DNA of 13,208 nucleotides from NCBI GenBank assembly GCA_023413015.1, contig JAEZQR010000095.1, forward strand, positions 1-13,208, in the 5' to 3' direction. The stretch is from Pseudomonadota bacterium (GTDB lineage Bacteria > Pseudomonadota > Alphaproteobacteria > Sphingomonadales > Sphingomonadaceae). This document shows, in pieces, positions 1 to 5,310 of this stretch. A program made the translations under genes and the position numbers. Positions within the stretch are counted from its first letter, which is position 1; every line of letters starts with the position of its first letter. The notes under the pieces are model-generated. The model had not been told where the DNA came from. It was given only the letters and a program-made list of their open reading frames with translations, and made no database searches.

Positions 1-108
1 CAGTCGGAGATGAAGGGGCGATACCCCAAGCATCCCTGGCCCGACGATCCTGCCGCCGCGTCGGCGACGACGCGCACGAAAAAGGCCGCGGCGCGCCTGG
101 AGCGCTGA
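1..108 (+). CDS. hrpB: ATP-dependent helicase HrpB, C-terminal end (partial)
   Basis: The window begins inside this gene, and frame 1 is open from base 1 to the TGA at 106-108, giving 35 residues. They contain the stretch RYPKHPWPDDP followed by a basic tail (TRTKKAAARLER). A 'YPKHxWPDDP' block near the end, then an Arg/Lys-rich tail, is characteristic of the HrpB family of DEAH-box helicases. Their cellular role is poorly defined, and they are distinct from the RNA helicase HrpA. The catalytic domains lie outside the window, so nothing can be said about them. The gene converges on the FG-GAP protein gene with only 21 bp between the stops. Its last codons also carry the stem and T-tract of that neighbour's terminator on the opposite strand. 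The identification rests on the C-terminal motif alone, but that motif is distinctive. Confidence 0.9.
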   Translation, partial: QSEMKGRYPKHPWPDDPAAASATTRTKKAAARLER

Positions 109-117
109 CCCGCGGCC
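79..117 (-). terminator. Intrinsic terminator of the FG-GAP protein gene, embedded in the hrpB 3' end
   Basis: GGCCGCGG at 84-91 is the exact reverse complement of CCGCGGCC at 110-117, and the pairing extends by two A-T pairs (82-83 with 118-119). The loop is 18 nt. Read on the minus strand, the 8-bp GC stem is followed directly by five T residues (83 down to 79), the classic Rho-independent form. It begins 13 nt past the stop at 130. The plus strand has no T-run after the stem, so it should act only on minus-strand transcripts. The stem and T-tract fall mostly within hrpB coding sequence. Confidence 0.75.
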
Positions 118-129
118 TTGAACGGCAGA

Positions 130-2643
130 TTAGACCAGCAGCTCGTTCGGCGGTAGATATGAGTTGTGGTGAACTGGATCGATGATGGCCGCGCTGCTAC
201 CGTGGCCGTCGCCGAACAGGTTCTGCGATCCGTCGTCGAGCGCCAGCGATTCGTGCGTCACCGCGGCCGCCGATTGTGCCGAGCTGGCGGCAACATAGGA
301 TTTGCTGCCATAGACGACATAGACGGCGCCGTTGCTGTTGGTCGAGCTGACCGCGCTGACCGCCACGTCCATGAGGCCGTCACCATTGAGGTCGCCGACG
401 CCTGCCACGTCATGACCGGTGCCCGACGCGCCGCCGCTGATCTTGATGACGTTCGACGAGGTGGCGAGATTGTAGGTGCTTGCCGACGGGCCGGCGCTGC
501 CGAGCAGGATATAGGCCGAGCCGTTAGTGCCGTCGGTCGGCGCGCCGACGACGAAGTCGCCGCGACCGTCGCCATTGAAGTCGCCGATGTAGGCGACCGA
601 GTGGCCGAAGCCGCCGCTGCCGCTGATCTCGATCACCTGCGCTCCGCCCGGATTGGTCACGTCGATCGTGCCGCCGGCATAGTTCGCGGCACCCAGCAGG
701 ATGTAGACCTTGTTCGCGCCGGGCGCGCCGACGATCACGTCGGCCTTACCGTCGCCATTGATGTCGCCGACCGCGATCGACTCGCCGAAGCGGGCGTTGG
801 CGGCGCCTAGCGTCAGCTTGACGCCGTTGGCGCCGGTCAGGTCCGAGTTATCAGTGGTGGAGGTGGATGGCGCGACATTGCCGAAACGGATCGCAACCAC
901 CCCGGCGCGAGCATCGGCGACCGCGAGATCGGCCTTGCCGTCGCCGGTGATGTCGCCGCTGGCAGCGGCCGTATAGCCTTCGCCCTCGGCAACGGCATCT
1001 CCCTGGAGACGGAAGCCGTTGCTGCCGGTCGCCAAGTTGCCGACGCCGTTCGTGAACGTCGTCTGCGAGTAATCGGCGAGCGTGAAGCCGATGTAGCTTT
1101 CGCCCCGATCGACAATGCCGTTCGTGTTGATGCCCGGATCCGCAACGAAGAAGTCGTTGCGCCCGTCGCCGTTGAGATCACCGAGGATCGCGACGCTTGC
1201 CCCGAGGTTCGGGCCGATATCGGCCGAAGCGTCAGGATAGGCGCCGCTGCCTTCGGTGCCCCCATTGTTGATGGTCAGGGTGAAGCCGTTGGCGCCAACC
1301 GGCCCAGGATTGCCGCCGTTCGTCGTGCCGCCGCCGAAGTAGGCGTACAGGCGACCGGCATTCGCCTTGCCATCGATGAAACCCGGTGCCCCGACCAGCA
1401 CATCGGCCTTGCTGTCGCCGCCGATGTTCCCGACGCTCACGTCATAGCCGAATCGATCGCCGTTCGCGGCGCCGACGAGCGTGCGCACGGGGGCGCCACC
1501 CAGATCGGCGCCGCTATAGATGAACACGCGGCCGGGACCGCCGGCGGTCGGCGCGCCGATGACCAGGTCCGCACGGCCGTCGCCGGTGACGTCGGCGGTG
1601 CCGCCGGGCTGCAGCGTCGCGATGGAGAAGCCGAATTGGCCGCCGGTGATGCCGCCCGGTGCGGTCAGCGTGACGCCAGCCGAGCCGAGCGAACCGAGAT
1701 TGATGCTCGCCGGACCCTGGCCGCCTCCGGTCGCACCACCGTTCACCGTGATGGTCAGCGTTGTGGTTGAGGTGGCGCCGTGTTCGTCGGTGATGGTGTA
1801 GGTGAAGGTCTCGGTTCCGGTCTGGCCGGTGCCGAGCGCCTGCGTGTCGGGATCGGCATTGTTGAGCGTATAGCTGTAGCTGCCGTCCGCGTTGATGACG
1901 ATCGAGCCATAGGTGCCGGTTATCGGCTGGCCGACCGTGCCGCCGGTCACGCTCTTCACGCTGAGCGTGGCGTTGGCATCGGGATCGGTGTCGTTCGTGC
2001 GCACGTTGCCGGTGATCGGCGCGGTCGCGCCCTTCGTGATGCTGGCCGTGTCGGCGACCGCAGTCGGCGCGTCGTTGACGCCGGTCACCGTGACGGTGAC
2101 CGTCTGCGCAGCGCCGGCGGTGCCGGCGGCCGACGGCGTGTAGGTGAAGACGTTGGTGGCGGTCTGACCGGCGCCGAGCGCCTGCACGGCAGCGTTGTTC
2201 GCCACGGCAAAGCTGAAGGTGCCGTCGGCGTTGACGGTGAGCGCGCCGAGCGTGCCGGTCATCGGCTGGCCGATCGTGCCGGCCGCGCCGCCCTGCACCG
2301 CCACCGCCGTCACGCTGAGCGTACCGCTCGTCGTGGTGTCGTTCGACAGCACGTTGCCGGTCACCGGCGGCGCACCCGCCGTGATCGCCACCGGATCAGG
2401 CTGCGCCGTGATCGTCGGCCCGCCCGGCGGCGGCGGATTGCCGCCCGGACCGCCGCTGCCACCGCCACCACCGCCGCACGCGGCCAGCAACACCAGCGGA
2501 GAGAGCATCAGGCTGCGTTCCGCCACCACCGCTGGGCGTCGCTTGGCCGCGGCGCGTGCGCGGAGGAGGGCGGCGAGGTCGGGGATCGGCGCGTCGAGAA
2601 AATTGGCAGCGGACAATTGGCGACCGGCAAAAGGCAGGTTCAT
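130..2643 (-). CDS. Exported VCBS / FG-GAP repeat protein (predicted seven-bladed beta-propeller)
   Basis: This gene encodes 837 residues from ATG 2643, which has GGGAG six bases upstream. An upstream GTG at 2673 would add 10 residues but lies inside a strong hairpin and is rejected. Residues 1-45 are a long n-region containing KRRP. A short hydrophobic stretch follows, ending in a lipobox (LLAAC, Cys56), then a Gly6 and Gly/Pro linker. Two tandem VCBS-type domains occupy about 80-190 and 191-302; both share GQPxTGT, NADGxxS and QALGxGQT. Seven FG-GAP repeats span about 330-780. Their cation loops fit DxxGDGxxD or DxNGDGxxD, except blade 2 (NIGGDSKAD), which lacks the first Asp. Seven repeats match an integrin-alpha-like propeller. 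The protein ends in NELLV. VCBS and FG-GAP proteins are usually surface or secreted, often adhesive, but the ligand here is unknown. Whether it is a lipoprotein or a type I secretion substrate is unresolved. Confidence 0.88.
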   Translation of the reverse strand: MNLPFAGRQLSAANFLDAPIPDLAALLRARAAAKRRPAVVAERSLMLSPLVLLAACGGGGGGSGGPGGNPPPPGGPTITAQPDPVAITAGAPPVTGNVLSNDTTTSGTLSVTAVAVQGGAAGTIGQPMTGTLGALTVNADGTFSFAVANNAAVQALGAGQTATNVFTYTPSAAGTAGAAQTVTVTVTGVNDAPTAVADTASITKGATAPITGNVRTNDTDPDANATLSVKSVTGGTVGQPITGTYGSIVINADGSYSYTLNNADPDTQALGTGQTGTETFTYTITDEHGATSTTTLTITVNGGATGGGQGPASINLGSLGSAGVTLTAPGGITGGQFGFSIATLQPGGTADVTGDGRADLVIGAPTAGGPGRVFIYSGADLGGAPVRTLVGAANGDRFGYDVSVGNIGGDSKADVLVGAPGFIDGKANAGRLYAYFGGGTTNGGNPGPVGANGFTLTINNGGTEGSGAYPDASADIGPNLGASVAILGDLNGDGRNDFFVADPGINTNGIVDRGESYIGFTLADYSQTTFTNGVGNLATGSNGFRLQGDAVAEGEGYTAAASGDITGDGKADLAVADARAGVVAIRFGNVAPSTSTTDNSDLTGANGVKLTLGAANARFGESIAVGDINGDGKADVIVGAPGANKVYILLGAANYAGGTIDVTNPGGAQVIEISGSGGFGHSVAYIGDFNGDGRGDFVVGAPTDGTNGSAYILLGSAGPSASTYNLATSSNVIKISGGASGTGHDVAGVGDLNGDGLMDVAVSAVSSTNSNGAVYVVYGSKSYVAASSAQSAAAVTHESLALDDGSQNLFGDGHGSSAAIIDPVHHNSYLPPNELLV

Positions 2644-2657
2644 TTCGTTCTCCCAGC

Positions 2658-2701
2658 AACCCGGACCCGGCACTGGGCAAGCGTAAGCGTGCCGCCGGGT
2701 T
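2658..2701 (-). promoter_or_regulatory. Bulged leader hairpin just upstream of the FG-GAP gene's ribosome binding site
   Basis: AACCCGG at 2658-2664 pairs perfectly with CCGGGTT at 2695-2701. Inside it, CGGCAC at 2668-2673 pairs perfectly with GTGCCG at 2689-2694. This gives 13 base pairs, with a 3-nt bulge (2665-2667) on one side and a 15-nt loop (2674-2688). In the minus-strand mRNA the hairpin ends three bases before the GGGAG Shine-Dalgarno sequence (2654-2650) of the gene starting at 2643. It would form in the 5' leader and could affect ribosome access or mRNA stability. I do not recognise it as a known RNA family, and its function is inference. Confidence 0.5.
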
Positions 2702-2817
2702 TGTTCGCGAAAGCCCCGGAATGAATGCTTTGTTCCATCAACGAGACAGTTGCCGTGCTACTTGACGAAAGGGCGCATGCCGCCGCATCTGGCGGCCGTT
2801 GCAACAGGAGGCCTTGA

Positions 2818-3096
2818 GTGGCGGCGCGCATCTATCAGGAACCCCGAAACCCGATGCAGTCGGGCCGCGGCCGTGCTGGCCGCTGGGTGCTGGAGTTCGA
2901 ATCCAAGGATCGGCAGCGGCATGATCCGACGACCGGCTGGATCGGCTCGGCCGATACGCAGCAGCAGGTGAAGCTCACCTTCCCGACGCTGGAGGCCGCG
3001 ACGGACTATGCGATGCGCGAAGGGCTGAAGTACGACGTGAAGCGCGGCAGCGAAGCGAAGCTGCACCTTCAGGCCTATGCGGACAATTTCAAATAA
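2818..3096 (+). CDS. NDUFS4-like complex I (NADH dehydrogenase) accessory subunit
   Basis: This gene encodes 92 residues from GTG 2818. A stop (TGA 2815-2817) sits directly before the GTG in frame, so no earlier start is possible, and AGGAG lies seven bases upstream. The sequence fits the 'ETC complex I subunit' family, the bacterial counterpart of mitochondrial NDUFS4 (18 kDa, AQDQ subunit). It has an N-terminal ARIYQEPRNPMQSG, then WVLEFES (23-29), GWIGSADT (40-47), VKLTFPTLEAATDYA (51-65) and G-KYDV (69-74). The family is largely restricted to alphaproteobacteria and mitochondria, where the subunit sits on the peripheral arm near the NADH-oxidising module. No signal peptide or membrane segment is present, as expected for a protein on the cytoplasmic face. 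It is divergent from the FG-GAP gene and is followed after 53 bp by a tRNA gene. The nuo operon itself is not in the window. Confidence 0.92.
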   Translation: MAARIYQEPRNPMQSGRGRAGRWVLEFESKDRQRHDPTTGWIGSADTQQQVKLTFPTLEAATDYAMREGLKYDVKRGSEAKLHLQAYADNFK

Positions 3097-3149
3097 GGTC
3101 GGCTGCAAGGCCGGCACGCGTGAGGTGTGCCGCCGCGCGCCTCAGCTAC

Positions 3150-3226
3150 GCGCCCGTAGCTCAGCTGGATAGAGCACGTGCCTTCTAAGCTCGTGGTCGC
3201 AGGTTCGAATCCTGCCGGGCGCGCCA
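3150..3226 (+). tRNA. tRNA-Arg (anticodon UCU), CCA encoded
   Basis: The 77-nt gene folds as a standard cloverleaf. The acceptor GCGCCCG pairs with CGGGCGC (3216-3222), with discriminator G3223 and encoded CCA at 3224-3226. The D-stem is GCTC/GAGC. The anticodon loop CTTCTAA gives UCU, reading AGA and AGG arginine codons, which are rare in GC-rich genomes. The variable loop is TGGTC, and the T-arm is GCAGG-TTCGAAT-CCTGC. The anticodon stem, CGTGC against GCTCG, contains a central T-T mismatch (positions 29 and 41). The upstream 53 bp are very GC-rich with no obvious -10 box, so the tRNA may be transcribed from the gene before it. Confidence 0.95.
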
Positions 3227-3245
3227 ATTCAGTAGGAGAGTAAGG

Positions 3246-3701
3246 ATGACCGACCTGCCTACCACGCTTACCATGACGCTCGAGACGGGCGATGTCGTCA
3301 TCCGGCTGCGGCCCGATCTCGCGCCGGGCCATGTCGAGCGCATCAGCACGCTCGCCAACGAGGGCTTCTACGACGGTGTCGTGTTCCACCGCGTCATCCC
3401 TGGCTTCATGGCGCAGGGCGGCGACCCGACGGGCACCGGCACCAGCGGCTCGAAGCTGCCCGACCTCCAGGCCGAGTTCTCGCAGGAGCCGCACGTGCGC
3501 GGCACCTGCTCGATGGCGCGCACCAGCTACCCGCACTCGGCGAACAGCCAGTTCTTCATCTGCTTCGAGGACGCACGCTTCCTCGACGGTCAGTACACCG
3601 TCTGGGGCGAGGTGACGTCCGGCATGGAGCATGTCGACGCGCTGCCCAAGGGCGAGCCGCCGCGCAACCCGGGCAAGATCGTCAAGATGCGGGCGGCCTG
3701 A
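3246..3701 (+). CDS. ppiB: Peptidyl-prolyl cis-trans isomerase, cyclophilin type
   Basis: This 151-residue cyclophilin catalyses cis-trans isomerisation of prolyl peptide bonds during protein folding. The core signature FHRVIPGFMAQGGDPTGTG spans 47-65 and includes the catalytic Arg49 plus Phe54 and Gln57. Further conserved blocks are SANSQFFI (98-105) and YTVWGEV (117-123), with the tryptophan that in human CypA contacts cyclosporin. There is no signal peptide, so it should be cytosolic like E. coli PpiB. The length is typical of a single-domain bacterial cyclophilin. ATG 3246 is preceded by AGGAG (3234-3238) at seven bases. The start is only 19 nt after the CCA end of the tRNA, with no room for a promoter, so the two are probably co-transcribed and separated by tRNA 3' processing. 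Confidence 0.95.
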   Translation: MTDLPTTLTMTLETGDVVIRLRPDLAPGHVERISTLANEGFYDGVVFHRVIPGFMAQGGDPTGTGTSGSKLPDLQAEFSQEPHVRGTCSMARTSYPHSANSQFFICFEDARFLDGQYTVWGEVTSGMEHVDALPKGEPPRNPGKIVKMRAA

Positions 3702-3949
3702 ACCAAGAAGGTTCGGCCCGCGTTTTGATGCGGGATGAACGCCGACGCTGATATGCCGCCAGCAGGCGGCCGGAACTGAGCTTGGGCTGCGTGGCCTGGC
3801 TCATCGGCCGTCTGCGGGCAGCGGCTGCGCTCGTCGAAGCGCGTCTCCAGCGCCTTGGCGAACGGTGCGGCGGTTGGGGCCGCGTCGCGGGTCATATGGC
3901 GTATGGTCGGTGGCGGGCCGCCTCGCCGGCGGAACGAGGCTGAGCGCTC
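3702..3949 (+). other. 248-bp non-coding gap between ppiB and corA, with three small hairpins
   Basis: I found no convincing gene here. Three perfect short inverted repeats are visible. CCCGC/GCGGG (3717-3721 with 3730-3734, 8-nt loop) lies just after ppiB. GCCGCC/GGCGGC (3755-3760 with 3765-3770, AGCA loop) follows. CCGCC/GGCGG (3918-3922 with 3928-3932) ends four bases before the corA Shine-Dalgarno (GAGG 3936-3939). None is followed by a T-run, so none is a standard intrinsic terminator, though the first two could mark the ppiB mRNA end. No clear sigma70-type promoter was found for corA. Confidence 0.4.
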
Positions 3950-4954
3950 GTGCCGACCGCCTACCTTTACGATGCTGAAGGCCATGATCGAGAGGTCGAG
4001 CTGAATGCAGACGCGATCGCTGGCCTCAACGAGCGCTGCCTGCTCTGGCTCGATGTCGATTCGGCCGATGCCGACGGCCTCGGAGCTGTCGCCCGGCTGC
4101 TGAGGCTCGATCCGACGAGCATTGCGCGCATACAGCGTCCGCACGCCCGCCCTCGCCTCGACAACTATGGCAGCTATTTCCAGCTGACGGTCTATACCGA
4201 ACCGCTGTCGCAGCACGCCGGTGCCAATCGTGATGAGAAGGGGCGTCGCATCCACGGCGCCGGCGCGCTCAAGCTCGACCTGCTCGTCGGCGACCGCTGG
4301 ATCCTGACGGCGCATAGCGGTGGCGTGCGTTTCCTGGAAGGCTACCGCGCGCAGGACAAGGCCGAGACGATGCTCGGCGCCATGTCGCCTCAGGCGCTCG
4401 CGGCCTCGCTGCTCGACTGGCACCTCGAGGAATATTTCGACTCGGTCGCTGATATCGAGGCGGTGATCGACCGCCTCGACGAGCAGGTGATTGCCAGGCC
4501 GGGCGGGGAGGGCGCGCTCAAGCGAATGGCGGCACTGAAGCGCCAGGTGTCGCGGCTGCGCGCCCTGCTCGCCGAGCAGCGTCCCGTGTTCTACGGGCTG
4601 GCGCGGCCCGACTTCTCGCTGGTCGCCGAAAGCGAGGCCGCGGCGCATTACCAGACGCTCACCGCCCGCTTCGAGCGCGCCGTGGACGAGGTCGAGCGCA
4701 CGCGCGATCTCGTGGTCGCCAGCTTCGAGCTGTTCACCTCGCGCACCACGCAGCAGACCAACGATCTGGTGAAGGCGCTGACGCTGATCACCGTCGCGAT
4801 CGGCCTCTGCGCCGCTATCGCCGGCATCTTCGGCATGAACTTCGATGCGCCGATCTTCCACACCGGCAACCGCGGGTTCAATATTACGGTCATCGCGCAG
4901 ATGACGATCCTGATCCTCACCGCCGCCTATGTCCGCTGGCAGCGCTGGATCTAG
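3950..4954 (+). CDS. corA: CorA-family divalent cation (magnesium) transporter
   Basis: This gene encodes 334 residues of a CorA-type inner-membrane channel for Mg2+ or a related divalent metal. The soluble N-terminal domain (about 1-270) includes a long helical stretch (about 150-270) leading into TM1 (about 275-295). The hallmark GMN triplet is at 295-297, at the end of TM1. After a loop (FDAPIFHTGNRGF) comes TM2 (about 311-328) and a basic C-terminus (RWQRWI). The loop lacks the classic MPEL but keeps Asp299. The family includes Mg2+, Co2+/Ni2+ and Zn2+ transporters (ZntB), so the ion is not certain. The start is GTG 3950, because an in-frame TGA lies two codons upstream (3941-3943); GAGG at 3936-3939 serves as ribosome binding site. 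Its stop is four bases from the stop of the opposing zinc-finger gene. Confidence 0.93.
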   Translation: MPTAYLYDAEGHDREVELNADAIAGLNERCLLWLDVDSADADGLGAVARLLRLDPTSIARIQRPHARPRLDNYGSYFQLTVYTEPLSQHAGANRDEKGRRIHGAGALKLDLLVGDRWILTAHSGGVRFLEGYRAQDKAETMLGAMSPQALAASLLDWHLEEYFDSVADIEAVIDRLDEQVIARPGGEGALKRMAALKRQVSRLRALLAEQRPVFYGLARPDFSLVAESEAAAHYQTLTARFERAVDEVERTRDLVVASFELFTSRTTQQTNDLVKALTLITVAIGLCAAIAGIFGMNFDAPIFHTGNRGFNITVIAQMTILILTAAYVRWQRWI

Positions 4955-4958
4955 CGGA

Positions 4959-5129
4959 TCACGCGCCGCCGATCCCTTCGACAACTCGGCCGGTGCCGCC
5001 GCAGGCCAGGCATGGCCGGCCGTCGAGCTTGCCCGTGCCGCCGCAGGCGCGGCATAGGTTTTCGCCAGTGCCCGGCGTTCCGGGGGGCGCTTCGTCGCCG
5101 GGGTTGAGCGGCTGATTCTCGTTTTCCAT
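4959..5129 (-). CDS. Small double CxxCxGxG (DnaJ-type) zinc-finger protein
   Basis: This gene encodes 56 residues. The first 25 are acidic and rich in Pro and Gly (probably unstructured), followed by two CxxCxGxG motifs: CRACGGTG (26-33) and CLACGGTG (40-47). The four cysteines (26, 29, 40, 43) could hold one zinc ion, like one site of the DnaJ cysteine-rich domain. DnaJ has four such motifs plus a J-domain, and neither the extra pair nor a J-domain is here. Such mini zinc-finger proteins are often labelled hypothetical or DnaJ-like. ATG 5129 is chosen because GGGAGAGG lies just upstream; an in-frame ATG at 5189 would add 20 residues but has no ribosome binding site. It converges on corA with a 4-bp gap. 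The function is unknown; a chaperone-like or redox role is only inferred from the motif. Confidence 0.8.
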   Translation of the reverse strand: MENENQPLNPGDEAPPGTPGTGENLCRACGGTGKLDGRPCLACGGTGRVVEGIGGA

Positions 5130-5189
5130 CGACGCCTCTCCCTCGTTCTGGTGCGAGGACAACGGCGGAGCCGCCGGTTCGTTCGGCAT

Positions 5190-5282
5190 GCCATTTTCAT
5201 AGGTCCGCCACGAAAGTGGCTCCGCAGGCTTGCGCGAAAATGGCTGCTATCGCACGATCTTGGAGCACCGGAGCCCGGCTCC
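5190..5282. promoter_or_regulatory. Nested inverted repeats in the divergent region between the zinc-finger and amidohydrolase genes
   Basis: The 181-bp divergent intergenic region contains a perfect 9-bp inverted repeat, GCCATTTTC (5190-5198) with GAAAATGGC (5236-5244). Nested within is a hairpin GCCAC-GAAA-GTGGC (5207-5220). Further on, GGAGC-CCG-GCTCC (5270-5282) forms a tight hairpin in the leader of the amidohydrolase. The AT-containing 9-bp arms stand out from the GC-rich surroundings and could be an operator half-site pair or an RNA stem. No convincing -35/-10 pair was found beside them, so regulation is inference. Confidence 0.35.
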
Positions 5283-5310
5283 ACATCACCACATCGGGGG
5301 GATCCATTTC

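Noticed and set aside
1780..2724. 314-residue plus-strand open frame antisense to the FG-GAP gene
   Set aside because: It is an Arg/Gly/Ala-rich shadow of the VCBS region, with no domain and no start signal.
3075..3632. 185-residue minus-strand reading frame containing GFEPATTSLEGTCSIQLSYG
   Set aside because: This phrase is the antisense translation of the tRNA-Arg gene, a well-known false annotation. The rest lies antisense to ppiB, which is a clear gene.
3717..3770. Two hairpins after ppiB as an intrinsic terminator
   Set aside because: Neither stem is followed by a T-run. They are mentioned only in the description of the gap.
3736..3780. 14-codon open frame (MNADADMPPAGGRN) after ppiB as a possible leader peptide
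   Set aside because: It has no repeated regulatory codons and no attenuator-like structure before corA, and short frames of this kind arise by chance.
4957..4976. GGATC/GATCC inverted repeat at the corA and zinc-finger gene ends as a terminator
   Set aside because: It has only 5 bp with a 10-nt loop and no T-tract on either strand; chance is sufficient.
3590..5284. 564-residue minus-strand open frame antisense to corA and its upstream gap
   Set aside because: It covers corA in antisense and has low-complexity Arg/Ala-rich composition. The portion in the non-coding gap (about 3720-3900) has no ribosome binding site or recognisable motif.
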